This document shows, in pieces, positions 1 to 7,453 of a DNA stretch of 64,000 nucleotides. Position numbers and translations under genes: made by a program. The notes beneath the pieces were generated by a model. That model had not been told where the DNA came from and searched no databases. It saw nothing but the letters and a program-made list of their open reading frames with translations. Positions within the stretch are counted from its first letter, which is position 1; every line of letters begins with the position of its first letter. This DNA is from Chloroflexota bacterium (GTDB taxonomy: Bacteria; Chloroflexota; FW602-bin22; JACPRP01), in NCBI GenBank assembly GCA_016210495.1, contig JACQUC010000101.1:1-64000 (forward strand). Direction: 5' to 3'.

Positions 1-2
1 AG

Positions 3-590
3 CGCGGGCGGCTGATGAAAGAGGCGGGCTCGAAGTTCCCCGGCGGGATGGCGGCGATCTTAGGCCTGGACAATGCCGTTCTGGAGCAGGTTTGCCGAGA
101 GGCCAGCCGGACCGGTGTGGTGTGCATCGCGAACTACAACTCGCCCGGGCAGACGGTCATCTCAGGGGAAAACACGGCCTTGGGCGAAGCGATGCAATTG
201 GCGCTCGAAGCGGGCGCAAAGCGAGCAATCCGTCTCGCGGTAAGTATCGCATCTCATTCGCCCCTGATGAGCCAAGCCGCACGGCTGTTCGGCGGGGCAA
301 TAGAGCGCTGCAAGATAGGGGATGCCGAGGTTCCACTGCTGGCGAACGTCAGCGCCGAGCCGGTAAGCGCCGCGGCCGCAATCAAGATGGAGTTGGCAGA
401 GCAACTCTGCGGCGCCGTCCGCTGGCAGCAGTCCATCGAGCGAATGGTGGAGAATGGCACCACTAGGTTCGTAGAGGTAGGTCCTGGCCAGGTGCTCGCC
501 GGGCTGATCCGGCGCATAGACAGACGTGTCCAGATTGCGGGAGTTGGCGACATTCACGGTCTGGAAAGCTGCAAGGCGATATGGCGGTAG
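3..590 (+). CDS. fabD: Malonyl-CoA:ACP transacylase, C-terminal part (cut by window edge)
   Basis: This is the last ~195 residues of FabD, which moves malonyl groups from CoA to acyl carrier protein to feed fatty-acid elongation in the cytoplasm. The frame is open from base 3, so the start and the catalytic GHSxG serine lie outside the window. Visible family motifs are PGGMAAILGL, NYNSPGQTVISG and SIASHSPLM, which holds the catalytic His, followed by the C-terminal VEVGPG. The stop TAG directly abuts the TTG/ATG start of cinA, so the two genes are probably co-transcribed. Identification is secure. Whether other fab genes lie upstream cannot be seen. Confidence 0.95.
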   Translation, partial: RGRLMKEAGSKFPGGMAAILGLDNAVLEQVCREASRTGVVCIANYNSPGQTVISGENTALGEAMQLALEAGAKRAIRLAVSIASHSPLMSQAARLFGGAIERCKIGDAEVPLLANVSAEPVSAAAAIKMELAEQLCGAVRWQQSIERMVENGTTRFVEVGPGQVLAGLIRRIDRRVQIAGVGDIHGLESCKAIWR

Positions 591-593
591 TTG

Positions 594-1823
594 ATGAGAG
601 CTGAGATCTTGTCGGTGGGGACGGAGCTTCTGCTCGGCCACATCACGGACACGAACGCCCCCTACCTGGCCCAGCACCTTGCGGCAATGGGCATCGACCT
701 GTTCTGGATCTCCCAGGTGGGGGATAATCAAGCTCGCCTGGTAGAGGTACTGGGACGGGCCTTCGGGCGCTCGGATCTCGTGGTGCTGACGGGTGGACTG
801 GGCCCGACGGAGGACGACCTGACGCGCGAGGCGATCGCGGAACTCCTGGGGGAGCAGATGGCCGTGGAGCCCGAGCTCGAAAAAGAACTGAGGTCGGCAT
901 TCGCGCGGTACGGGGCCGAAATGCCTCCCCACAATATCAAGCAGGCGACGCTGATTCCCTCGGCGCAGGCGCTGCCGAACCCGGTAGGCACGGCACCCGG
1001 CTGGTGGGTGCAGAATGAGGGAAGAGCTATCGTGGCGATGCCCGGCGTGCCGGCTGAGATGCGCTTGATGTGGGAGAATCAGGTCATCCCTCGACTTCGG
1101 GCGATGCACAGCGGAGCTATCATTCGCTCGCGAACGCTCAAGGTAGTTGGGAAGGGCGAGTCGGCCGTGGAGGATATGGTGCGCCACCTCGTCTCCTCGA
1201 CAAATCCGACGCTGGCCACTTACGCCAAGGCGGACGGTATTCACCTGCGCATCACGGCCAAGGCGCCGGACGAAGGGCAGGCGCAGCAGATGATCGGGGA
1301 TTTGGAGGCCAAGCTGCGACCGATCCTGGGGAGCTACGTTTATGGTGTGGACGACGATACGCTAGAAATAGTGGTGGGCCAACTGCTGAGGGAAAAGGGA
1401 CTGTCGCTGGCCACGATGGAGTCGATGACGGGAGGGCTGCTGGCCAGCACGATCACGGACGCGCCGGGTGCATCGGAGTACTTCCAGGGCGGGATAGTGG
1501 CCTATGCCAACAGTGCCAAGGTTGAGGCAGGCGTGGACGAGCGCATCATCGGGGACTACGGGGCGGTGAGCGCGGAGGTGGCGATGGCGATGGCCACGGC
1601 TGCCCGCAAGCGACTGGGAACCGACGTGGGGTTGTCCATAACAGGGGAAGCGGGGCCTGATTCGTCCGGGGGCCATCCTGTCGGGACGGTGTTCGTAGGG
1701 CTGGACCTTCGCGGTGCAACGCAGGTGAGCGCGGGAACGCACCGTGCCGGGCGGCCGGAGATCAAGCGCACTGCCGTGGTGCGGGCACTCAACCTGTTGC
1801 GGCGGGCGTTGCTGAAGGACTAG
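594..1823 (+). CDS. cinA: CinA-type protein (molybdopterin-binding-like domain + NMN amidohydrolase domain)
   Basis: About 409 residues, full length for CinA. The N-terminal ~170 residues are a MoaB/MogA-like domain (EILSVGTELLLGHITDTN, LTGGLGPTEDDLT, MPGVPAEM). The C-terminal ~160 residues are the PncC-type nicotinamide-mononucleotide amidohydrolase domain used in pyridine nucleotide salvage (GGIVAYANSAK, GAVSAEVA, TGEAGPDSSGGHPVGTVFVG). The usual AESCTGG reads MESMTGG here, so Met replaces Cys next to the conserved Ser. The start is either TTG 591 or ATG 594, and I take ATG. It follows fabD without a gap. Its stop overlaps the stop of the convergent KGG-repeat gene in the shared bases CTAG. 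Confidence 0.93.
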   Translation: MRAEILSVGTELLLGHITDTNAPYLAQHLAAMGIDLFWISQVGDNQARLVEVLGRAFGRSDLVVLTGGLGPTEDDLTREAIAELLGEQMAVEPELEKELRSAFARYGAEMPPHNIKQATLIPSAQALPNPVGTAPGWWVQNEGRAIVAMPGVPAEMRLMWENQVIPRLRAMHSGAIIRSRTLKVVGKGESAVEDMVRHLVSSTNPTLATYAKADGIHLRITAKAPDEGQAQQMIGDLEAKLRPILGSYVYGVDDDTLEIVVGQLLREKGLSLATMESMTGGLLASTITDAPGASEYFQGGIVAYANSAKVEAGVDERIIGDYGAVSAEVAMAMATAARKRLGTDVGLSITGEAGPDSSGGHPVGTVFVGLDLRGATQVSAGTHRAGRPEIKRTAVVRALNLLRRALLKD

Positions 1824-2146
1824 GAGTGTGGCGCCGTTTTTGGGGAGGACGCGCCTCCCTTCTTGCCGATCGTCGCGTAGTGCTCTCGGCCGCGCTTATT
1901 CTTGAGGGCTTCGCCGCCCTTCTGGCCGATCCTGGAGTAGTGTTTGTTGCCGTGGCGCTGCTTGCAGGTTTCCCCGCCTTTCTTGCCGGCCTCCACGTGA
2001 AACTCGGGGCCATACTTGTCCTTGATAGCCTGTGCGCCGAGCTTGCCCAGCTCCGAGAAGTGCTCCGCACCGTACCTTTCCCGCACAGCCTGGCCACCTC
2101 GCCTGCCGGCTTCCCGAACCGTCATCCCGCCCTCGTCCCCGTTCAC
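1820..2146 (-). CDS. KGG-repeat stress-type small protein
   Basis: About 108 residues carrying five hydrophilic repeats of roughly 20 residues, each centred on G-(R/K/Q)-(R/K/L)-G-(G/A): GRRGGQAV, GKLGAQAI, GKKGGETC, GQKGGEAL and GKKGGAS. This is the KGG / con-10 / Em-like pattern of general-stress, sporulation or desiccation proteins, and the protein is probably disordered and cytoplasmic. GTG 2146 has a GGGGAGG ribosome site at good spacing. ATG 2125 is an in-frame alternative, and ATG 2185 lacks a ribosome site. It is convergent with cinA, with overlapping stops. A molecular function cannot be assigned from sequence. Confidence 0.8.
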   Translation of the reverse strand: MNGDEGGMTVREAGRRGGQAVRERYGAEHFSELGKLGAQAIKDKYGPEFHVEAGKKGGETCKQRHGNKHYSRIGQKGGEALKNKRGREHYATIGKKGGASSPKTAPHS

Positions 2147-2410
2147 CCTGTTCACCTCCCCACGCACAACAAGAATCCCGCCCATTTAACCACAACGTCA
2201 GGCAGACCGTCAAGAGGATGGCCTTTGGAGCCATAGGTACTAATACCTAGGTATGACGTAGAACGCCGGCGAATATCGTCCTTTTCTGCAACCTTGGCTG
2301 GGTGCGGTAAAGGAGACCGCCAAGTAAACTTTGTCGTAGATGCACATAGCCTAAGACCCCACCTCGGCTACATCGCGGCCCGCGTGAGTTGTTAAGGAGG
2401 AGGCGATAAG
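2147..2410. other. Divergent intergenic region with a 12-bp palindrome
   Basis: This region lies between the leftward KGG gene and the rightward coiled-coil gene. It contains the perfect palindrome ATACCTAGGTAT near 2243-2254, preceded by a related half-site (AGGTACTAAT). That is a plausible operator for the leftward promoter. I see no convincing -35/-10 pair, RNA gene or open frame. Confidence 0.3.
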
Positions 2411-3580
2411 ATGGAGAACGAAGGCCATGGTCAGTCAGATGGAGTGAGAAATGGCTCGGCGCGACGCACCTGCGACGAGTCCAAGCTGGATCGACTCATC
2501 TCTGGCCTCGTGTTCAGCGTTAGAGAGATGGAACGCGAGAACGTCGAGCTGGATGCGAGAAACAGCGACCTGGTGTCCGCCCTCGAACAGGCCAACGAGA
2601 GGATACTGCGGCTCGAGCAGACGGCAACGGCGAACCGTGAGCTGACGAGAATCGCCCTTCAAACGGCAGCAGAGATGCTTGCGCGGGCCGAGGAAGCGAT
2701 GGAAGCCCGCCAGCAGATCGTGAAAGACGAAAACGGCGACCGGCGCGCAGAAGCGACGAGGCTGGCACTGGAGCTCCAGAAGGAGGTTATGTCGCTGATG
2801 CAGGAGGCGCGCGAAGAGGCTTTGCGCCGTAATCAAGAGACCGAACGGAAGGCGTTGGAGATACTCGCGGAAACGAGGGAATCGATCCTGTCGATGGCAG
2901 ACGCCATGGTGGGCTTTATGCCAGAGCAGCGCGTCCCGTTCAGCAGTCTGCCTCCGATAGGCATTTTCGAAGAGCCTCTTAAGTCGCGGCGGGAGATTCC
3001 GTCGAGAATCCCCTCCTCCGAGATCGTCCCCTCGACGAGGCCACCTACGAGGACGTCGGACGCGACTATTGCGCCCGAGCAGGGGCCCGAGCGATCTGCG
3101 CCCGCTCCGACGGAGGTAGAGCCAGGAATGGATGCGGCCGGCGGCCACACCCTTCCAAGTGATCCCGCGCCTTCCCCACAAGCAGGCAAAACCCTCTCGT
3201 TAGCAATCGAGAAAGCGGACCACGATGCCGGGCCAAAGCCGGGCATGACGGCACAAACGTTCGCCGACGGCCTGGCGGGCGCCCATACAATGCTTGGCAA
3301 CGACGTGCCGCACACAGCAGCCACGCTGATTAAGCTCGGGGTTTCGCCGATCCGCAGCTTCACCACGTTGAGCCGCTTCCACGCAGCCTTGCAGGGGCTA
3401 TCAGGTATACTCGACACGCAGGCAGACGAATTCGAGAACGGCAGGCTGCAACTGTCGATCGTCTACGCCGGATGCTCACCCCTGGCCGGGCGCCTAGCCG
3501 AGTTATCCGAATTCAACTTGCGATTGGCGGGGATCGAGAAAGACCTGATCGAAATCGTCGTGGAAGAGCCTGCCGAGTAG
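2411..3580 (+). CDS. Coiled-coil protein of unknown function
   Basis: 389 residues. The start ATG follows a strong TAAGGAGGAGG ribosome site. Residues ~25-175 are Glu/Arg/Ala-rich with heptad character (long coiled coil). Residues ~180-270 are Pro/Ser/Thr-rich and probably disordered. A compact C-terminal ~90 residues contain HTAATLIKLGVSPIRSFTTL, SRFHAALQGLSGI and YAGCSPLAGRLAELSEF. The C-terminal part resembles a small alpha/beta domain I associate with Chloroflexota and actinobacterial proteins, but I cannot name it. No signal peptide or membrane segment is seen. It stands alone, with no operon partner. Function unknown; a scaffold or signalling adaptor is only a guess. Confidence 0.8.
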   Translation: MENEGHGQSDGVRNGSARRTCDESKLDRLISGLVFSVREMERENVELDARNSDLVSALEQANERILRLEQTATANRELTRIALQTAAEMLARAEEAMEARQQIVKDENGDRRAEATRLALELQKEVMSLMQEAREEALRRNQETERKALEILAETRESILSMADAMVGFMPEQRVPFSSLPPIGIFEEPLKSRREIPSRIPSSEIVPSTRPPTRTSDATIAPEQGPERSAPAPTEVEPGMDAAGGHTLPSDPAPSPQAGKTLSLAIEKADHDAGPKPGMTAQTFADGLAGAHTMLGNDVPHTAATLIKLGVSPIRSFTTLSRFHAALQGLSGILDTQADEFENGRLQLSIVYAGCSPLAGRLAELSEFNLRLAGIEKDLIEIVVEEPAE

Positions 3581-3721
3581 GTCGCTCACTGTGAAGATCG
3601 CCGGGCACGAGGGTACCTGCCTGGAAGCAGGGGGCAACCACATCCGCCTAATGCGGACCGCTACGGCACGTATCTTGCACCATGAACTGTCGAGCTAGAG
3701 GGACGTCAAAAGGTTGGCAGA

Positions 3722-4450
3722 ATGGTGTCGTTCAGGATCGGCACTTCGGGCTGGCACTACGACCACTGGCGCGACAGGTTCTATCCCGAGGGCCTGCCCA
3801 AGGATAGATGGCTCGAGTACTACGGGGAGTCTTTCACGACAGTCGAGGTAAACGCTAGTTTCTACCGTCTCCCGACAGAAAGGGCGCTCGCGCGGTGGCG
3901 AGACGGATCGCCGCCGAATTTCCTTTTCGCCGTAAAAGCGAGCCGTCTGATAACCCACTACCGAAGGCTGCGCAACGTGGCCGAGCTGCTAGACACTTTC
4001 CTGGATCGGGCAAGGCTTCTGGGCGACAAGCTGGGGCCGATCCTGTACCAGTTGCCGCCACAGTTCGTACGCGACGACGAGACCCTGGGCGATTTCCTGG
4101 CACAACTGCCTGAGAACTTCAGGCACGTCCTGGAGTTCCGGCACGCGTCCTGGTTGAGCGACGAGGTGTACGATCTCCTAAGGCGGCATGACGTGGGCTT
4201 TTGCGTGATAAGCGCTCCCGGGCAGGAATACCCTGCCGTCGCGACCGCCGACTTTGCCTACATACGGTTTCATGGGAGCCATACCGTGTACGGCGGGTGC
4301 TACACGGATGAGGAACTGGAGCGATGGGCGGGTATCGCCAGGGAGTTAGGCCGTGAATCGAGGATGGTCTTTGCCTACTTCAACAACGACGCCAACGCTT
4401 ACGCCGTATACAACGCTCTGACGCTGAAGCAGAAGCTCGGGTCGAAGTGA
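3722..4450 (+). CDS. DUF72 (YecE-like) protein
   Basis: 242 residues, typical for DUF72, a TIM-barrel family of unknown activity. Family motifs are RIGTSGWHYDHWRDRFYPEG at the N terminus, VEVNASFYRLP, FLFAVKASRLITH, LGPILYQLPPQF, VLEFRHASW, YIRFHG and the C-terminal FAYFNNDANAYAVYNAL. The Glu in EFRH and the YFNND segment are the usual conserved patch. The start ATG has AAAAGG upstream. It is followed by the palindrome AAAGCGTACGCTTT (~4454-4467), possibly part of a terminator. It is probably monocistronic. Family assignment is firm; substrate unknown. Confidence 0.93.
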   Translation: MVSFRIGTSGWHYDHWRDRFYPEGLPKDRWLEYYGESFTTVEVNASFYRLPTERALARWRDGSPPNFLFAVKASRLITHYRRLRNVAELLDTFLDRARLLGDKLGPILYQLPPQFVRDDETLGDFLAQLPENFRHVLEFRHASWLSDEVYDLLRRHDVGFCVISAPGQEYPAVATADFAYIRFHGSHTVYGGCYTDEELERWAGIARELGRESRMVFAYFNNDANAYAVYNALTLKQKLGSK

Positions 4451-4518
4451 GCTAAAAGCGTACGCTTTAGTGCACTGTCTAGGAACACCTTCCTAGATCG
4501 GCTGTTGACAGAGCCACC

Positions 4519-4538
4519 TGGCAAGAAACGAATTGCCA
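4519..4538 (+). promoter_or_regulatory. Inverted repeat upstream of a sigma-54 promoter (possible activator site)
   Basis: TGGCAA and TTGCCA flank 8 bases, with the centre ~58 bp upstream of the -24 element at 4587. Dyads at this distance often bind NtrC-type activators. The role is inferred from position only. Confidence 0.4.
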
Positions 4539-4584
4539 AAAAAGGGCCAAAATTCCCCTGTTTACTAGCCAGAATTGGCATCTG

Positions 4585-4601
4585 TTGGCACGCTTCTTGC
4601 T
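4585..4601 (+). promoter_or_regulatory. Sigma-54 -24/-12 promoter
   Basis: TTGGCACGCTTCTTGCT matches the RpoN consensus (TGGCACG-N4-TTGC), with GG (4587-4588) and GC (4599-4600) separated by exactly 10 bases. The predicted transcript start is ~4612, upstream of the small gene at 4630. rpoN itself is in this window at 23530. Confidence 0.85.
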
Positions 4602-4629
4602 CTATTTTAGCGTGAGCAACCAGAATCCG

Positions 4630-4794
4630 ATGGCTAGTAAAGAGCGCCGAGGAATGAAGATCACCGTTGGCGAGATTTGCCAAGCTATCCAAGAGAAGAA
4701 GTTGCCGGTTCGTCAGGCTGGTAATTGTTACGCAATCAAGCGTCGTCATTTGATCAAGTTTGCCGCAAGAGTAAGACGACAGGCGGGTTCTTGA
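4630..4794 (+). CDS. Small basic HTH/excisionase-like protein under sigma-54 control
   Basis: 54 residues from ATG 4630. An in-frame ATG at 4654 with GAGG close upstream is an alternative. Any start upstream of ~4612 is excluded because the sigma-54 promoter occupies that DNA. The core (MKITVGEICQAIQEKKLPV, then AGNCYAIKRRHLIKFA) resembles the helix-then-wing plan of small MerR/excisionase-type DNA-binding domains ('hTvxEhhxhh...h.h.R..L..F'), with a Lys/Arg-rich tail. It is a single-gene unit running from the promoter at 4585 to the terminator at 4859-4895. DNA binding is inferred from a short motif resemblance. No integrase or phage gene is nearby, so excision is an unlikely role. Confidence 0.6.
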   Translation: MASKERRGMKITVGEICQAIQEKKLPVRQAGNCYAIKRRHLIKFAARVRRQAGS

Positions 4795-4858
4795 CAAACT
4801 GAATCAAGGGGTATCAAGGATTAATAAGGCCTCATCCCCACTTTTCCTTCTTTGCCAG

Positions 4859-4895
4859 GGGGCACGAGTTCCAGCCGCTCGTGCCCCATTTTTTT
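4859..4895 (+). terminator. Rho-independent terminator
   Basis: GGGGCACGAG and CTCGTGCCCC form a perfect 10-bp stem around a 9-base loop, followed by ATTTTTTT. It ends the short sigma-54 unit and gives a predicted ~285-nt transcript. Confidence 0.9.
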
Positions 4896-4955
4896 ATGGT
4901 GCGCTTGTTCTGAGAGATCGCAGGCACCCTGATCAGGTGCGTTGAGCTGGATGGA

Positions 4956-4984
4956 TTGCGTACACATTCGCCATAGCGTATAAT
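4956..4984 (+). promoter_or_regulatory. Sigma-70-type promoter for the NtrC-like gene
   Basis: TTGCGT and TATAAT separated by 17 bp. The predicted transcript start is ~4991, leaving a ~125-nt leader before the ATG at 5118. So the activator is not itself sigma-54 dependent by this signal. Confidence 0.65.
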
Positions 4985-5117
4985 TAGCGTTGGCGGTGCA
5001 GCGCCTACAGCCAGGCTGCACTCGTCGCACATCTCGCTCCAGTCATGGCGGCTGGGCAACCAGTGGAAACAGACATTCCCAAGGGCTGGAATCTCTGTCC
5101 AACGGGGGTAGGCTGCA

Positions 5118-6491
5118 ATGAATAGCAAGAAGTATATACTGGTAGCGGACGACGACCCGTCGATCCGTTCTCTCTTGAAATCGTTCCTGGAAAACGAGGG
5201 CTTTGCGGTGTCCGAGGCCAAGTCTGGCACGGAGGTCATGGGTCGTCTGAGCAACGGCAAGCCCGACCTGGTGATTATGGACGTCCGGATGCCCGAGCTC
5301 AGCGGCATCGACGTGCTACAGAAGATCAACGAGCAAAGCCTCGAAGTGCCAGTGCTGCTGATGACGGCGTACGGAACCTCGAGCCTGGCCATAAGGGCGA
5401 TACAGCTCGGGGCTCACGACTACATCACCAAACCCTTCGAGCTAGACGACGTTCTCCATACCATCAATCGTTTCTTCGAGTATCAGGCGCTAGCGGCCGA
5501 AGTCCAGGCGCTTCGCACGCAATTGAACGAGTACGATCCCAGCGACCGAATGATCGGGCAGACGCCGGCCATGCTGGAGATCTATAAGACGATCGGTAAG
5601 GTGGCTAAGACGGACGCGACGGTGCTCATCACTGGGGAGACCGGAACAGGAAAGGAACTGGTGGCTGAGATCATACACCAGAACTCGCCTTACAAAAACG
5701 GCCCGATGGTAAAGGTTGGCTGCGCGTCGCTGCCCGAAACGCTGCTGGAGAGCGAGCTCTTTGGCCACGAGAAAGGCTCATTTACCAGCGCCTACACACT
5801 GCGTAAGGGTCGGTTCGAACTAGCTCACAAAGGGACGATCTTCCTCGACGAGATCGGTGAGATGACGCTGGGCACCCAAAAGAAGCTACTGCGCGTGCTC
5901 CAGGAGAAAGAGTTCGAGCGTGTTGGAGGCTCGACGCCGATCAAGGTCGACGTGCGAGTGGTCGCCGCGACAAACAAGAGGCTGGCCGAGGAAGTTGCCA
6001 AGGGCGGCTTCCGCGATGATCTGTACTATCGGCTAAACGTGATCTCGATCCATATGCCGCCCTTGAGGGAGCGCAAGGAAGATACTCCGCTGCTGATCGA
6101 GCATTTCCTACACAAGCACCGATTCAGCGCGAACAGTCCACCAGCCAAGATCACCGAAGAAGCGATCGAGGCCCTGGTGCGGTTCGACTGGCCGGGCAAC
6201 GTGCGCGAGTTGGAGAACGTGGTCGAGCGGGCCGTGGTGATGGCCCAGGGCGGAGTAATCACGAGCCAGCACTTGTTGATGGCGCCTTCGGCCGAGCGCA
6301 AGTTCCTGGACCTCGAGCAAAAGATCCAGAAGAAGGTGCCGATGAAGGAAATCATCGCCGACATCGAGAAGCATCTCATTCTGGGGGCGCTCGAGCAGGC
6401 CCAGGGCAACCGCAGCCAGGCAGCCAAGGTATTGGGCATCTACCGCAGGTTACTGTACGCCAAGATGAAGGAGTACGGGATACCGACGTAG
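5118..6491 (+). CDS. NtrC-family sigma-54-dependent response regulator with variant GAFTGA loop
   Basis: 457 residues in three domains. The receiver (1-120) has acidic DDD 11-13, phospho-acceptor Asp55 in VIMDVRMPE, and Thr and Lys in LLMTAYG and YITKPFE. The AAA+ domain (~145-370) has Walker A GETGTGKE, Walker B GTIFLDEIGEM and arginine-finger region FRDDLYYRLNV. The Fis-type HTH tail is NRSQAAKVLGIYRRLLYAKM. It remodels sigma-54 holoenzyme at enhancer-dependent promoters. The GAFTGA loop that touches sigma-54 reads GSFTSA (about residue 221), so the fifth Gly is Ser. No kinase is adjacent. Candidate targets are the -24/-12 promoters at 4585, 9971 and 20112. Domain assignment is certain; the cognate signal is unknown. 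Confidence 0.95.
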   Translation: MNSKKYILVADDDPSIRSLLKSFLENEGFAVSEAKSGTEVMGRLSNGKPDLVIMDVRMPELSGIDVLQKINEQSLEVPVLLMTAYGTSSLAIRAIQLGAHDYITKPFELDDVLHTINRFFEYQALAAEVQALRTQLNEYDPSDRMIGQTPAMLEIYKTIGKVAKTDATVLITGETGTGKELVAEIIHQNSPYKNGPMVKVGCASLPETLLESELFGHEKGSFTSAYTLRKGRFELAHKGTIFLDEIGEMTLGTQKKLLRVLQEKEFERVGGSTPIKVDVRVVAATNKRLAEEVAKGGFRDDLYYRLNVISIHMPPLRERKEDTPLLIEHFLHKHRFSANSPPAKITEEAIEALVRFDWPGNVRELENVVERAVVMAQGGVITSQHLLMAPSAERKFLDLEQKIQKKVPMKEIIADIEKHLILGALEQAQGNRSQAAKVLGIYRRLLYAKMKEYGIPT

Positions 6492-6501
6492 CGTACGTGT
6501 G

Positions 6502-6529
6502 GTAGGGACGTTGCATGCAACGTCCCTAC
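6502..6529. repeat. 28-bp perfect palindrome between convergent genes
   Basis: GTAGGGACGTTGCA followed by its exact reverse complement. It lies between the stops of the NtrC-like gene and the leftward 305-residue gene and could act as a bidirectional hairpin. Its GTAGGG/CCCTAC ends relate it to the CCCCTACG palindrome family elsewhere in the window. Confidence 0.75.
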
Positions 6530-6535
6530 AACGAC

Positions 6536-7453
6536 CTATTCCTCGCGGTTGCGGAAGAGGACGCCGGTCTCATAGCGGTTGATGAAGCGGTATCTCATCT
6601 CCTTGCTGGGCAGTTGACCACGCAGGCGGTCGTGCTCCTCGCGCAAGCGCTTGACATACTCCTTAGCGGCCCCACCGAGGACATCCTGCGTGACCGCCAG
6701 TGTTTTCGAGTGTTCCACCGAATCGTGTAAGAAGTCGTGCAACTGGAGAAGGTCCACGTAATCTTTGGCCTTCTCGTCTATTTCGCTGAGCTTGCCGACG
6801 CTGAGGGCCTTGCAAATCAGCAGGAAAGTGTCGCGGCCGATCATCAGGTAGAGCTGGACCGGCCCAAGCACGTAGACCTCGACGGTGAGGTCTAGGAATT
6901 CGGCAAGCGCGGTAGCAAACTGGTCGAACTCCTGTCTGGACTCCCAGGTTTTGACGGAGGCGTAGAGCCGGGGCAGCTCGGTGTCGCCGGATTCGAAGTC
7001 CTGGGCGATTGCCGTACCTCTGGCCAGATTCCTGAGGTACAGATCACCTTCCCAGAAGACCTTGTGTGTGGCGTGGAACTGGTCGGTCCAGCGCAACGCA
7101 TAGGCCGAGAGCTTCTCGCGCAGGTCTTCAAGGCCGAACGTCGGCAAGACAAAGCGGAAGAGGTACGAGTTAGGCATCTTGCGCATCAGGTCGCGCATTC
7201 CCGAAAGATAGATCTCCCAGCGGGGGCGCTCCTGCGAGGTTTCGAACAGGGGCTCCATTTTGTCCACGACCGCGCCCAGGGAGCGCAAGTTAGCCTTAAC
7301 CATGCCGCACACCTTAGCATAGTCTCGGTAGTCTTCGGCGTTTCTGGTCTCCTCGTATTTCTTGAGCAGGAGGCCTTCGACGACGTTATCGACCACGCCG
7401 AAGAAGCGGCGCAGCTCTCGTAGCTTTATGTCGTTGAAAGCCCTGTCAATCAA
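6536..7453 (-). CDS. Unknown alpha-helical protein coupled to tldD
   Basis: 305 residues from TTG 7453, chosen because AAGGAGGG sits 6 bases upstream. The start overlaps the tldD stop (TTGATTGA), so translation is probably coupled. The sequence is mostly helical and charged, beginning IDRAFNDIKLRELRRFFGV, with VVEGLLLKKYEETRNAEDY and a C-terminal EYVKRLREEHDRLRGQLP coiled stretch. There are no cysteines of note, signal peptide or membrane segments. I do not recognise the family. It takes the place where the TldD partner TldE/PmbA is normally found but does not look like PmbA. Conservation of this pairing in related genomes would be the informative test. Confidence 0.8.
   Translation of the reverse strand: MIDRAFNDIKLRELRRFFGVVDNVVEGLLLKKYEETRNAEDYRDYAKVCGMVKANLRSLGAVVDKMEPLFETSQERPRWEIYLSGMRDLMRKMPNSYLFRFVLPTFGLEDLREKLSAYALRWTDQFHATHKVFWEGDLYLRNLARGTAIAQDFESGDTELPRLYASVKTWESRQEFDQFATALAEFLDLTVEVYVLGPVQLYLMIGRDTFLLICKALSVGKLSEIDEKAKDYVDLLQLHDFLHDSVEHSKTLAVTQDVLGGAAKEYVKRLREEHDRLRGQLPSKEMRYRFINRYETGVLFRNREE

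Noticed and set aside
162..1244. Long leftward open frame of ~360 codons across fabD/cinA
   Set aside because: It is antisense to two well-matched genes, has no ribosome site and its composition (His/Arg-rich, no motif) is that of a shadow frame in G+C-rich DNA.
4630..4794. Excisionase of an integrated element
   Set aside because: No integrase, attachment-site repeats or phage genes are nearby; the small protein has its own sigma-54 promoter and terminator.
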